From NCBI GenBank assembly GCA_002396885.1, contig DGXY01000017.1, positions 1 to 33,490 of the forward strand: 33,490 nt of DNA, in the 5' to 3' direction. The first letter of the stretch is position 1; every line of letters starts with the position of its first letter. This document shows, piece by piece, positions 16,565-24,892 of this stretch. A program made the translations under genes and the position numbers. The notes beneath the pieces are model-generated. The model made no database searches, was not told where the DNA came from, and saw only the letters and a program-made list of their open reading frames with translations. Origin of the DNA: Akkermansiaceae bacterium UBA5020. GTDB taxonomy: Bacteria; Verrucomicrobiota; Verrucomicrobiia; Verrucomicrobiales; DEV007.

Positions 16565-17452
16565 TCAGGAGGGCTTGCCGGGGCTGCCCTCGCGTTTGCT
16601 GTAGGCCCCCTCAAGCTCTTCCTTGCTCACGAGACCGTCCGCATTCTCGTCGGCTTTGGAAAGCTTCTCCCACATTTCGGCGGGCACTTCGGATTTGGCG
16701 AGTTTGCCATCCTTGTCGGTGTCGAAGCGCGAGAACATCGCTCCCGGCCCACCTTGGGGACCTCCGCCCGGACCTCCGGGACCGCCAGGACCTCCGGGAC
16801 CGGCCATTGCCGCCATCTCTTCCTTGCTCACGGCACCATCGCCGTCCTTGTCGAGCTTGCTGAGACGTTCCCACGCCTGGTCAGGGGCTTCATCTTTCGA
16901 GATCTTGCCGTCCTTGTTTTTGTCGGCACGCTCGAACATCTGTGGACCACCGACGCCGGGTCCGCCCGGACCTCCGCGACCGGCCATTGCCGCCATCTCT
17001 TCCTTGCTCACGGCACCATCGCTGTCCTTGTCGAGTTTGCCGAGCCGCTCCCACGCCTCGGCGGGCACTTCGTCTTTGGAGACTTTGCCATCGTTGTTCT
17101 TGTCTGCGTTCTTGAAGAACTCGCCACGGCCCGCCTGAGGTCCTCCAGGAACTCCCGGCCCGCCCTTCGGCGCACCGCTTTCGGGACCGCCCGGGCGAGC
17201 GCCCATCATTTCCTGCATCGTCACTTTCGCATCGCCATCCTTGTCGAGTTTGCCGAGCCTTTCCCAGCGCTCGCCGGCCTCCGCCTTCGAAATGGCCTTG
17301 TCGCCATCCTTGTCCATGTCGCGGAAAAAGGATCCGTCACCTTTTCCTCCGCCGGGTCCTTTGGGTTTTTCCGCCTTGGGTTTGGCGTCTTCCGCGCCGA
17401 GGGGAGCGAGAGCGAGGGTGCAGCCGAGGAGGGCAATGAGTCGGGTCTTCAT
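16565..17452 (-). CDS. Exported calcium-binding protein with eight EF-hands
   Basis: A 295-residue secreted or periplasmic protein. A signal peptide (MKTRLIALLGCTLALAPLGA) is followed by a Lys/Pro/Gly stretch and then eight EF-hand loops in four pairs. The loops begin DMDKDGDKAIS, DKDGDAKVT, DKNNDGKVS, DKDSDGAVS, DKNKDGKIS, DKDGDGAVS, DTDKDGKLA and DENADGLVS. Each pair is separated by a flexible Gly/Pro-rich linker. The connecting helix AWERLGKLDKD (or variant) recurs between the loops of each pair. Most loops keep Asp at 1, Asp/Asn at 3 and 5 and Glu at 12, so calcium binding is likely. The role is unknown; such proteins are common in Verrucomicrobiota and Planctomycetes (general knowledge). 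The DNA contains a near-identical 180-base duplication. Two hairpin-like repeats lie in the 78-base gap upstream. Confidence 0.87.
   Translation of the reverse strand: MKTRLIALLGCTLALAPLGAEDAKPKAEKPKGPGGGKGDGSFFRDMDKDGDKAISKAEAGERWERLGKLDKDGDAKVTMQEMMGARPGGPESGAPKGGPGVPGGPQAGRGEFFKNADKNNDGKVSKDEVPAEAWERLGKLDKDSDGAVSKEEMAAMAGRGGPGGPGVGGPQMFERADKNKDGKISKDEAPDQAWERLSKLDKDGDGAVSKEEMAAMAGPGGPGGPGGPGGGPQGGPGAMFSRFDTDKDGKLAKSEVPAEMWEKLSKADENADGLVSKEELEGAYSKREGSPGKPS
16798..17157. repeat. Tandem ~180-base duplication inside the EF-hand gene
   Basis: Bases 16798-16842 are identical to 16978-17022, at an offset of exactly 180 bases. Similarity continues with scattered, mainly third-position changes through the following EF-hand helix. 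Each unit encodes one EF-hand pair plus a Gly/Pro linker. The high identity at DNA level points to a recent unit duplication or gene conversion. Confidence 0.85.
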
Positions 17453-17462
17453 GGGTGATTCA

Positions 17463-17486
17463 GGTTTGATTTCACCCCTTCAAACC
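17463..17486 (-). other. Small inverted repeat just upstream of the EF-hand gene
   Basis: GGTTTGA (17463-17469) and TCAAACC (17480-17486) flank a 10-base loop; the near edge of the stem is 10 bases before the ATG at 17452. In the mRNA the hairpin would sit where a ribosome docks. A second one, CGCGGT/ACCGCG (17499-17504 with 17517-17522), lies next to it, followed by only three T on the minus strand; it could be a weak terminator for the permease gene. Function is undetermined. Confidence 0.35.
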
Positions 17487-17530
17487 CGTCCCTCGAAACG
17501 CGGTTGCGAAAAATTTACCGCGACCACCCC

Positions 17531-18535
17531 TCAGGCATCGCGCATTGCCGAAGCCCGCCGCTTCGCCACGAACCATTTCGCCACCTCGTCGCCGAGCGCT
17601 CCCGCGAGAATGACGGCACCGATCACGGCGAACTCGATATTCTGCGGGATCTCGTCGACGAGGGTGATCATGTTGCGAAGCAGTTGGATCAAGGCCGTGC
17701 CGATGATGACCCCGAGGATCGTTCCCGATCCCCCGCGCAGGCTGCATCCACCCAGCACCGCTGCGGCGATCGCGAAGAGTTCGTAAAAATTGCCGAAGTC
17801 GGCGGGCTGCGCCGAGTTCGTGTCGAGCACGAACAGCAGTCCGCCCAAACCCGCGAGGAACGAACTGATGACATAGGCGAGGATCGTGATCCGCTTCGTG
17901 CGGACTCCCGCAAAACGCGCCGCCTCCTCGTTGTTCCCCAAGGCGAGAAGATGCCTCCCGTAGACGGTGCGATTCAGAAAAATCCCCGCCGCCAGCGCCA
18001 CCACCGCAAGGATGAGGCAGGGCACCGGAATGCCGAACTGGGCCGTGATCGGGATCTCCCCATTCGCAAGCCAGCGCAATCCCTTGAGTTCATTGCCGAA
18101 TCCCGCGGTCTGGTCGCCGGTGAATCCGCGAGTGATACCCCGATAGAGGAGCAGGCCGCAGAGCGTCACCACGAAGGGTTGCAGCCGCGCGTAAGTGACG
18201 AGAAATCCGTGGAAGAGACCGACCCCTAACACCACCACCAAAACGAGAATCAGGCAGACCGGCACGGGCATCGGCACGACCTGCTGGGTGACGAGCCAAG
18301 GGAAACCGACCCCGACGAGACAGACAACCGAACCGATCGAAAGGTCGATCCCGCCAGTGATGATGACAAAGGCCACCCCCACCCCGATGATCCCGAAAAG
18401 GGCAGTGCGCCGCAGGAGATTCTCCTGATTGAAGGCTGAGAGAAAACTCTGGCGTCCCGTGAGGAGATCGCTCATCACCCAGGTGGCGAGGTAGACGACG
18501 AGAAGAAGGACGAGAATGCCGAGGATACGTTTCAT
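17531..18535 (-). CDS. RbsC-type sugar ABC transporter permease (orphan)
   Basis: A 334-residue integral membrane protein of the branched-chain/ribose permease family (BPD_transp_2). About eight to ten hydrophobic segments are visible. Hallmarks are FVIITGGIDLSIGSV in the second segment region, RLQPFVVTLCGLLLYRGI, and the cytoplasmic coupling loop NNEEAARFAGVRTKRITILAYVISS. Toward the C-terminus comes the conserved LGGCSLRGGSGTILG. Such permeases import ribose, xylose, galactose or autoinducer-2 with an RbsA-like ATPase and an RbsB-like binding protein. Neither partner is in this window: upstream lies uvrB and downstream the EF-hand gene. ATG 18535 is preferred to an in-frame TTG at 18586 because the extension is hydrophilic and unlike the family. 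Confidence 0.87.
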   Translation of the reverse strand: MKRILGILVLLLVVYLATWVMSDLLTGRQSFLSAFNQENLLRRTALFGIIGVGVAFVIITGGIDLSIGSVVCLVGVGFPWLVTQQVVPMPVPVCLILVLVVVLGVGLFHGFLVTYARLQPFVVTLCGLLLYRGITRGFTGDQTAGFGNELKGLRWLANGEIPITAQFGIPVPCLILAVVALAAGIFLNRTVYGRHLLALGNNEEAARFAGVRTKRITILAYVISSFLAGLGGLLFVLDTNSAQPADFGNFYELFAIAAAVLGGCSLRGGSGTILGVIIGTALIQLLRNMITLVDEIPQNIEFAVIGAVILAGALGDEVAKWFVAKRRASAMRDA

Positions 18536-18726
18536 GCGGTGGCGTCTGGACCAAGAAGATTTATCGATCGCGGGAGGGTCTGTCAATCACGATCGGGGCC
18601 GCGATCCAGATTCAAAACAGAGACAATGATGATGGCGCGCTCTCTTGAAGAAGGAACGAGACACGGCGTGCAAGGAGAGGTTTCGCAGCTCGTGCAGCCT
18701 CGCCCCGCTGCGTCCGTCGGCCCCTC

Positions 18727-20871
18727 TCAATACCGCACCTTCTTACGCTTCACCACGAGCGGCTTCTCCCCTGCCTTCTCCTTGAGGTGATTGATCTGGT
18801 CGCGGATGAGCGCGGCACGCTCGAACTCGAGTTTCGAAGCCGCCTCCTGCATTTCATCCTCGAGCTCGCGGATGACCGCGAGGGTGTCGAGGTCGCTGCC
18901 GGATTCGGCGACGAGGGAACTCTCGACTTCCTTACCACGCTGGTAGATGCGAAGGCTGCCCTGATCGCTGCGCGAGACGGTGCGTGGGACGATGCCATGG
19001 GCCTCGTTGTGTTCGGTCTGGACACGGCGGCGATACTCGGTGATGCCGAGCAGACTCTGAATCGAATCGGTGATGGTATCTGCGAAGAGCACAGCCTCGC
19101 CGTTGATGTGGCGAGCGGCGCGGCCAACGGTCTGAATGAGGGCTGTCTCGCTGCGGAGAAAACCCTCCTTGTCGGCATCGAGGATACAAACGAGACTGAC
19201 TTCGGGGAGATCAAGTCCTTCGCGAAGGAGGTTGATGCCGACGAGGATGTCGAACTCGCCTTGGCGGAGGCTGCGGAGGATTTCGACGCGCTCGATCGCA
19301 TCGACGTCGGAGTGGATGTAGCGCACTTTCAGCCCCACGTTGCGAAGGTAGTCGGTGAGATCCTCGGCGGTGCGTTTCGTAAGGGTGGTGACGAGGATGC
19401 GCTCGCCCTTCTCGACGCGCTGGCGGCAGAGTTCGATCGTCTCGTCGATCTGGCCCTTGAGCGGGCGCAGGGTGATGACGGGATCGATCAATCCGGTGGG
19501 ACGGATGATCTGCTCGACGATGAGGTCGGTGCCTTTCTTTTCGGGATGAAAATCGGCGACGGGCTGGCGGCTGCCGGAGATCCTCGGCAAACGGGCGGGC
19601 GTCAACTCCTCCTCGCCGATGCGATTGCGCCGGTGCGGGATGTAGCCCCGGTTTCCCGCGACAGAGTTTTCGATCTCGAATCGGGCCGGGGTCGCGCTGA
19701 CGTAGAGGCGCTGCCCCGTCATGGCCATGTATTCGTCGAACTTGAGCGGACGGTTGTCGAGGGCGCTCGGGAGGCGGAAACCGAAGTCGACGAGAGTGGT
19801 CTTGCGCGAGCGGTCGCCTTCATACATGCCGCCGATCTGGGGGATGGAGACATGCGACTCGTCGATCACGGTAAGGAAGCCGGGAGGGAAAAAGTCGATG
19901 AGGGTGCCCGGACGGCTCCCGGGCGGACGCGAGGTGAGGTGGCGCGAGTAATTCTCGATCCCCTGACAAAACCCCATTTCCTGCATCATCTCGATGTCAT
20001 ACTCGGTGCGCTGCTTGATGCGCTGGGCCTCGAGGTATTGCTGGTTTTTTTCGAAATGCTCGACGCGCTCGGCGAGTTCCTTGCGGATCTCGCGGATCGC
20101 GACGGCCATTTTCTCTTTGGGGGTCACAAACTGCTTCGCGGGGTAGAAGGTGAACTCCCTCACCTGCGAGGTGGCGGTGCCGGTGAGGGGCCGGAAGACG
20201 CTGATGCGGTCGATCTCGTCGCCGAAAAATTCGACGCGCACGGCCTCCTCGTCGAGGTAGGCGGGATAAACCTCGACGACATCACCCCGAACGCGGAAAC
20301 GGCCGCGCTGGAATTCGATGTCGTTCCGCTCGTAGAGAATGCCGACGAGATTGCGCAGGAACTCGTCGCGATCGAGCTGGTCACCGACCCGCACCGGGAT
20401 CATCATGTCGCGGTAGTCATCGGGGGAACCGAGACCGTAGATGCACGAGACGCTGGCGACGACGATGACGTCCTGCCGCATCAGGAGCGAACTCATCGCA
20501 GAGAGGCGGAGCCGCTCGATCTCGTCGTTGATCGAGGAATCCTTCTCGATGTAGGTGTCGGTGCGCGGGATGTAGGCCTCGGGCTGGTAGTAGTCGAAAT
20601 AGGAGACGAAATACTCGACGGCGTTCTCAGGAAAAAAGGTCTTCAGCTCGGAATAGAGTTGGGCCGCGAGGGTCTTGTTGTGCGACATCAACAAGGTTGG
20701 CTTCCCGAGCGCGGCGATGACGTTGGCGACGGTGAAGGTCTTGCCCGAACCGGTCACCCCAAGCAAGGTCTGATGCTCACTCCCGGCGAGGAGCGACTTC
20801 GTCAGCTTGGCGATGGCCTGCTCCTGATCCCCTTGGGGACTGAATTCGGAATTGAGGCGGAACTCGGACAT
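18727..20871 (-). CDS. uvrB: UvrABC excinuclease subunit B
   Basis: A 714-residue DNA-repair helicase-like protein that receives damaged DNA from UvrA and recruits UvrC for incision. Walker A LLGVTGSGKTFT is near residue 40. The damage-verifying beta-hairpin region is intact (YFDYYQPEAYIPRTDTYIEK, about 95-115), as is the DEAD-like motif VIDESH. The C-terminal helicase lobe (GINLLREGLDLPEVSLV) is complete. The C-terminal UVR coiled coil (LEDEMQEAASKLEFERAALIRDQI) for UvrC binding is present. Length is slightly above the usual 660-680. The start MSEFRLNSEF at 20871 is chosen; an upstream in-frame start adds a non-homologous leader. A TATCAT-like -10 (20889-20884) lies close to the start. No SOS box was recognised. 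It follows rpoZ by 95 bases. Confidence 0.96.
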   Translation of the reverse strand: MSEFRLNSEFSPQGDQEQAIAKLTKSLLAGSEHQTLLGVTGSGKTFTVANVIAALGKPTLLMSHNKTLAAQLYSELKTFFPENAVEYFVSYFDYYQPEAYIPRTDTYIEKDSSINDEIERLRLSAMSSLLMRQDVIVVASVSCIYGLGSPDDYRDMMIPVRVGDQLDRDEFLRNLVGILYERNDIEFQRGRFRVRGDVVEVYPAYLDEEAVRVEFFGDEIDRISVFRPLTGTATSQVREFTFYPAKQFVTPKEKMAVAIREIRKELAERVEHFEKNQQYLEAQRIKQRTEYDIEMMQEMGFCQGIENYSRHLTSRPPGSRPGTLIDFFPPGFLTVIDESHVSIPQIGGMYEGDRSRKTTLVDFGFRLPSALDNRPLKFDEYMAMTGQRLYVSATPARFEIENSVAGNRGYIPHRRNRIGEEELTPARLPRISGSRQPVADFHPEKKGTDLIVEQIIRPTGLIDPVITLRPLKGQIDETIELCRQRVEKGERILVTTLTKRTAEDLTDYLRNVGLKVRYIHSDVDAIERVEILRSLRQGEFDILVGINLLREGLDLPEVSLVCILDADKEGFLRSETALIQTVGRAARHINGEAVLFADTITDSIQSLLGITEYRRRVQTEHNEAHGIVPRTVSRSDQGSLRIYQRGKEVESSLVAESGSDLDTLAVIRELEDEMQEAASKLEFERAALIRDQINHLKEKAGEKPLVVKRKKVRY

Positions 20872-20966
20872 GACGCGACGTGAATGATACGCCGCGAACC
20901 ACGGAGGCTCCAAAGAAATCAGGCGTGAAGGGGTGACCGGAAAACCAATCCACCCAGATCACGCCA

Positions 20967-21170
20967 TCACTCCATCGGCTTGTAATCAAGGGTGATTTTA
21001 CCCTCGATGATCTCGGTGAGGGCGATGTCGGCGGCCCCCATGCGATGATCGACCCGCACCAGCGGAGAACGTCCGTTGTTGAGTTGCTTGACTCTGGCGG
21101 AAACCAGGTTGATGAGCACGGGGGGTTCGGGGATCACTTTGGATGCCGCAACGACAAGGTCACTTCTCAT
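20967..21170 (-). CDS. rpoZ: RNA polymerase omega subunit
   Basis: A 67-residue small subunit that binds the RNA polymerase beta' C-terminus and aids assembly. The core matches the family: RSDLVVAASKVIPEPPVLINLVSARVKQLNNG, with the conserved VxxRVxQL helix, then SPLVRVDH and the ALTEIIEGKI helix. I chose the start MRSDLV at 21170, where family similarity begins and the length is close to usual. An in-frame ATG at 21257 would add 29 Ser/Pro-rich residues and is possible. Neither has a Shine-Dalgarno sequence. A candidate promoter lies at 21328-21355. The next gene on the strand is uvrB. Confidence 0.8.
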   Translation of the reverse strand: MRSDLVVAASKVIPEPPVLINLVSARVKQLNNGRSPLVRVDHRMGAADIALTEIIEGKITLDYKPME

Positions 21171-21327
21171 AGGGATGGATCGTTTTCCTGAGGACGGGGT
21201 TGGCGAATCGACGCTACTGCCGGGGAAAGCAACGATATTCGTGGCGTCTTCGGACATGGCTTCGAATCGGGGTCGATCAGGGGAAAAACGGCCGACCTCG
21301 GGATTACCCCGAAAAGGCCGGAGGGTG

Positions 21328-21355
21328 GCCATACCATGAAACCACCGAAAATCAA
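21328..21355 (-). promoter_or_regulatory. Candidate promoter of rpoZ
   Basis: On the minus strand, TTGATT (21355-21350) is followed after 16 bases by TATGGC (21333-21328). The expected start is near 21321, giving a leader of about 60 bases to the ATG at 21257 or 150 bases to the ATG at 21170. The -10 match is modest. Confidence 0.3.
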
Positions 21356-21398
21356 GTAATATCTCGACAAACCCGCTTCAGAATGAGCGATTTGGCTC

Positions 21399-21854
21399 TC
21401 ACAAAGCCTGATTTCTCGGCGAAAGAGAGATGCGCTTGAGACGGGCTTTGTCCTCGGGGCTCCATGTACGGACAGAGGGATGGTCCTCAAAATGGTGGTG
21501 GATGAGACGCCGCTGGTAGGAATTCATCGGATCCAGTTTGATCGTTTTGCCCGTGGCGAGGACCCGGGCGGCGATCTCGTCGGCCTCTTCGATGATGCGG
21601 TAATCGCGCGTGGCGAGATAGCCGTCGATATCGATCTGGACGTGGCGGGCCTCGGGGTTCCGGGCAATGAGGAGACGGTTGAGAAGGTGGGTGATCTCCT
21701 CGAGCCGCTCGCCATTCGGACCGATGAGGAGGCTCCCGTCGCGCGAAGCGACGTGGAGGGTATGATTCGCAGGATCCCCCGTGATCGAGACGGCGAAGCC
21801 GAGAAAGCCGAGCATGGCATCGAGCGTTTCCTGCGCAAGATCGAGAGGGTCCAT
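21399..21854 (-). CDS. jag: Jag/SpoIIIJ-associated RNA-binding protein (KH-R3H)
   Basis: A 151-residue cytoplasmic RNA-binding protein encoded next to yidC, as in many bacteria. Residues about 40-85 form the KH-like domain with the GxxG loop in LLIGPNGERLEEITHLLNRL. Residues about 100-150 form the R3H domain with SYQRRLIHHHFEDH, which holds the Arg-x3-His pair. The N-terminal Jag_N domain found in longer homologues such as those of Firmicutes is absent. The start MDPLDLAQETLDAML at 21854 fits the family; an upstream in-frame TTG at 21917 would add 21 residues. The gap to yidC is 71 bases. Jag-type proteins have been linked to envelope biogenesis and sRNA/mRNA binding, but the function here is not shown by the sequence. 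Confidence 0.85.
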   Translation of the reverse strand: MDPLDLAQETLDAMLGFLGFAVSITGDPANHTLHVASRDGSLLIGPNGERLEEITHLLNRLLIARNPEARHVQIDIDGYLATRDYRIIEEADEIAARVLATGKTIKLDPMNSYQRRLIHHHFEDHPSVRTWSPEDKARLKRISLSPRNQAL

Positions 21855-21925
21855 CGGGCGAATCAAAAGGTGATCGGCCCAAAAGATATCGGAAGTTTCA
21901 AGGAAACGGAATCCCAAATCTCAAC

Positions 21926-23836
21926 TCAACGGCGCTTCTTTCCCTTGGTGTGGCGATCCCCCTTTTCACCGGGCATCTTCGTGCGACTGCCGGGACCGCT
22001 GGGGAGAGCGCCGCCCGCCTCCTTCGCCTTCTTCGCCGCGTCGGCCTGTTCGGCCATGCGCTGCATGAACCCCTTCTTCACCGGACCACTGCGCTTCACG
22101 AGTTCGGGCTCGGGCAGCTTGTTCATGATCCAGGTTTGGAAGATGGAAAAGGTGTTCGAGACGGTCCAGTAAAGCGCGAGGGCGGAGGCGAAGTTGTAAC
22201 AGATGAAAAGGAACATGAACGGCATGAGCATGAAGATCATCTGCTGCGTCTTGTCGCCCGTCTTCGGTGTGATCGCGATCTGGATGAAGCTCGTCAGGCC
22301 CATGAGGATGGGGAGCGGATTCACGTCGATGCCGCCCATCACCGGGATCGTGAAGAGGGTGTCGGGCATGGCGAGATCCTTCACCCAGAGGAAGGACTCG
22401 TGCCGCAGTTCGACGGCGCTCCAGAGCATGCGGTAGAAGGCAAGGAAGACCGGCAGCTGGATGAACATGGGAAGACAACCACCGAGGGGATTGATCCCGT
22501 AGGTCTGGTAGAGCTTCATCGTCTCCTCGTTCATCTTCTGGGGATTATCCGCGTATTTCTCGCGGAGATCCTTCATCAGAGGGGTCAGCTTCGACATGCG
22601 CTTCATCGAGCGCGCCGACTTGGCGTAGACGGGCCAAATGAGTAGACGGATCAGCAGGGTGATCAGAATGATGGCGACGCCGTAGTCGCCGACCCAGCCC
22701 TTGATCATGACGAGCCCGATGATCAGCGCAGACGCGATCGGCTTGATCGCCCAGCCGAAGAGCCAACCGAAGATCGGGATCTCGTCATAGTGCATGACCC
22801 GCTGGCGGCGGTCGCCGAGGGCCTTGAGCCGCGCGTATTCCTTGGGGCCGAGGTAGATGCCATACTCCACGCTGGCGGTGGCACCCGGAGCGACCGTTTC
22901 CTTCGGCAGGGTCAGGGCAGCCTCGGCGGCGAACATGCGCTTCTTCCGCGACTCGACCTCGTTGCCCTCGACCGTGACCGGAAAACGCCCGATCCAGACA
23001 CCACCTTCGTAGGGCTCGGAAGGACGGACGATGGTGGTAAAGAACTGGTCGTTCACCCCGGCCCAGTGCATTTGCTTGAGGAGGAATTGATCGTGGGGTT
23101 TTTCACCGCCCCCGAAAATTCCCAAGACCTTCCGCCCACCGAAGTGATCGACGGTCTTGTATTCGAAGTCGCCATCCTTGTCCATCCAGTAGCTGCCGAT
23201 CTGCATCGACCACTCGTTGAGGTGGAGGGGCGCGGCGCTGCCGGCATAGAGATATCGGTTCCCCATCTCGAAGGGTGCCGATCCGTTGTTCTGTGCCTCA
23301 AGCAGGACCGAGACCTCATGGGGATCACTTTCGGCTCCGGGAAGGCGGATCGTCTTGCGCCACTTCACTCCATCAGCGGCGGAAGTCTCATAGGTGATCT
23401 CCGTCTTGGTCTTGGCGACGACGGACCAGACCGACGTGTCATACTGCTTGGGACCCGGCGAGAGGGAGGCGAGCGGATGGGAGGCGTTCTCGTTGATGGC
23501 GATGAGTTCCGCTCCTTCGATGTGGCGCGGATGTTTTTTCATCTCGGCACGGCGGATGCCGGCCCCCTGATTGGTGAGGTGGAGGCGGAGGAAGTCGTTC
23601 TCGAGCACGGCGGTCTCGATGGCAGGTGTGCCAGGAGCCGGTGCCGCGACCACCGGGGCGGTGGCTGGGTCGACGGGTTTTGCTTCTCCGGCCTTGGCGG
23701 GCTCGAGTTTGGGAGCCTTGGCGGCCTCGGCGGCACGCTGCGCCGCGAGCTTGGCAGCTTCCTTGGTATTCCACCACCCCCATCCGAAGAGGAGGGCAAG
23801 ACAGACGAGGACCCCGATCCACGAGGTGCGATCCAT
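21926..23836 (-). CDS. yidC: Membrane protein insertase YidC (Oxa1 family)
   Basis: A 636-residue inner-membrane insertase working alone or with SecYEG. The N-terminal membrane segment (SWIGVLVCLALLFGWGWW, residues 5-22) and an Ala/Pro/Lys-rich linker precede the large periplasmic beta-sandwich domain (about 75-350). This is followed by the conserved insertase core. The core has the hydrophilic-groove Arg in TLLIRLLIWPVYAKS, the cytoplasmic C1 helical hairpin (MSKLTPLMKDLREKYADN), YGINPLGGCLPMFIQLPVFLAFY and the last segments. A basic C-terminal tail rich in Lys and Gly resembles those that contact the ribosome. The long periplasmic domain is typical of Gram-negative YidC, supporting a didermic cell. 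ATG 23836 (MDRTSW) is chosen; an in-frame GTG lies three codons upstream. It is 21 bases after yidD. Confidence 0.96.
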   Translation of the reverse strand: MDRTSWIGVLVCLALLFGWGWWNTKEAAKLAAQRAAEAAKAPKLEPAKAGEAKPVDPATAPVVAAPAPGTPAIETAVLENDFLRLHLTNQGAGIRRAEMKKHPRHIEGAELIAINENASHPLASLSPGPKQYDTSVWSVVAKTKTEITYETSAADGVKWRKTIRLPGAESDPHEVSVLLEAQNNGSAPFEMGNRYLYAGSAAPLHLNEWSMQIGSYWMDKDGDFEYKTVDHFGGRKVLGIFGGGEKPHDQFLLKQMHWAGVNDQFFTTIVRPSEPYEGGVWIGRFPVTVEGNEVESRKKRMFAAEAALTLPKETVAPGATASVEYGIYLGPKEYARLKALGDRRQRVMHYDEIPIFGWLFGWAIKPIASALIIGLVMIKGWVGDYGVAIILITLLIRLLIWPVYAKSARSMKRMSKLTPLMKDLREKYADNPQKMNEETMKLYQTYGINPLGGCLPMFIQLPVFLAFYRMLWSAVELRHESFLWVKDLAMPDTLFTIPVMGGIDVNPLPILMGLTSFIQIAITPKTGDKTQQMIFMLMPFMFLFICYNFASALALYWTVSNTFSIFQTWIMNKLPEPELVKRSGPVKKGFMQRMAEQADAAKKAKEAGGALPSGPGSRTKMPGEKGDRHTKGKKRR

Positions 23837-23857
23837 GTTTTTCACGGCAATGGTTTT

Positions 23858-24196
23858 CTACGGGTGAGAGTGAGAGTGAGAGGAGTCCGCCGAGTGCCCC
23901 CCGGGGAGGTCGCATGGGCGGCGGCCTTTATAAGCCGCCTCGGGGTGTTTCGCCACATATTCTTCCCAACCGGGTGGCGGATCATACCCCTGACCGCCCC
24001 AGGGATTGCAACGCAAGATCCGCTTGATCCCCTGCCACGAACCGCGCAGGGGACCGTTCACGGTGACCGCGTCGATGAAATACTGCGAACAGGTCGGGAA
24101 AAATCGGCACCCGCTAAAGGGGCCGCAAAGAAAGTGGAGCGGAGGCGAAATCACCACCTGGTAGACGCGGACGAGGAAGACAAGGACCCTTTTCAT
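23858..24196 (-). CDS. yidD: Membrane protein insertion efficiency factor YidD
   Basis: A 112-residue small protein of the YidD (DUF37) family, a membrane-associated factor that aids YidC-dependent insertion. The signature is complete: YQVVISPPLHFLCGPFSGCRFFPTCSQYFIDAV, then GSWQGIKRILRCNPWGGQGYDPPP, with the conserved cysteines of the FxPTCSxY and RCNPW motifs. Family members have 70-90 residues; the extra C-terminus ends in a His/Ser-rich tail. Its ATG overlaps the rnpA stop by four bases (ATGA, 24196-24193), so translation is probably coupled. Confidence 0.94.
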   Translation of the reverse strand: MKRVLVFLVRVYQVVISPPLHFLCGPFSGCRFFPTCSQYFIDAVTVNGPLRGSWQGIKRILRCNPWGGQGYDPPPGWEEYVAKHPEAAYKGRRPCDLPGGHSADSSHSHSHP

Positions 24197-24558
24197 TCCG
24201 GACGGGGATCGGGGGCAACCAGCGAGACCCGATGCATCAACCAGATCCATTCTTTCTCCAATTGTTCCGAAGTCGCCTCAGCGGCGGCTCCGCGGGCAAT
24301 GAGGACGAGCCAGTGGGGCCGTGCGATGCGGTGGCCGGTGCGATGGATCACGGCGCGGAGTCGGCGACGGACCCGGTTGCGGACGACGGCGCCGCCGAGG
24401 CGCTTGGTCGTGATGATTCCAAGCCGGAAAGGTTCGTCCAAGGAATCGTCGGCAAGATACCCCAGAACGAGAAAACGGCCTTGGTAGGTGGCACCAGAGA
24501 CACGGACGCGCTGGAAGTCAGCGCGACGCGTGATCCGCCTGGAGCGGGGAAGTTTCAT
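24193..24558 (-). CDS. rnpA: Ribonuclease P protein component
   Basis: A 121-residue basic protein that binds RNase P RNA and the pre-tRNA leader. The RNR motif is clear: TTKRLGGAVVRNRVRRRLR (about residues 50-68). The N-terminal RRADFQRVRVSG stretch (about residues 12-23) is typical. It is placed between rpmH (60 bases upstream) and yidD (4-base overlap), the classical order. The RNA partner is encoded on the other strand at 10280-10728 in this same window. Confidence 0.95.
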   Translation of the reverse strand: MKLPRSRRITRRADFQRVRVSGATYQGRFLVLGYLADDSLDEPFRLGIITTKRLGGAVVRNRVRRRLRAVIHRTGHRIARPHWLVLIARGAAAEATSEQLEKEWIWLMHRVSLVAPDPRPE

Positions 24559-24618
24559 CGTCCCGCTACCGGAATCTCATCCGGAGACAGGGAATTCCGG
24601 TCCCCCGAAGGGAACGGA

Positions 24619-24801
24619 TCACTTCCCGTGAAGCACCGTGTGGCGCTTGTAATGAATCTCCGCACCCTTGGGAATGAGGCGCTTGCGGCCCTTCTGGCGG
24701 CGGCGGCGAATGATGTCGCGTCCGGCCTTGGTGGCCATGCGGGCACGGAACCCGTGCTGGTTCTTGCGGGTGCGCTTGGAGGGTTGGTAAGTCCGTTTCA
24801 T
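24619..24801 (-). CDS. rpmH: 50S ribosomal protein L34
   Basis: A 60-residue ribosomal protein with the invariant start MKRTYQPSKRTRKNQHGFRA and the basic helix GRDIIRRRRQKGRKRL. Most L34 proteins have 44-50 residues; here about 13 extra residues (PKGAEIHYKRHTVLHGK region) extend the C-terminus. It is first in the rpmH-rnpA-yidD-yidC-jag cluster, with a good promoter about 90 bases upstream. Confidence 0.97.
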   Translation of the reverse strand: MKRTYQPSKRTRKNQHGFRARMATKAGRDIIRRRRQKGRKRLIPKGAEIHYKRHTVLHGK

Positions 24802-24892
24802 CTGTTCCGTTGGGTCAAGTGGCTGCCAAAAAGCCCCCCCGCCGCGGCATTTCGTCGTGTCCGCGCGCCATCAGGCGGCATGGAGGGCCGGA

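Noticed and set aside
16741..17157. Repeated units in the EF-hand gene as a possible CRISPR or mobile repeat
   Set aside because: Units are in frame, encode EF-hands and lack constant short repeats with unique spacers.
18787..20883. A long open frame of about 700 codons on the plus strand opposite uvrB
   Set aside because: It mirrors uvrB codon by codon and has an Asp/Glu/Gly/Val/Leu-biased composition typical of antisense frames in GC-rich genes; no domain is visible.
20872..20966. Possible SOS (LexA) box in front of uvrB
   Set aside because: No palindrome of the GAAC-N4-GTTC or CTGT-N8-ACAG type was found in the 95-base gap.
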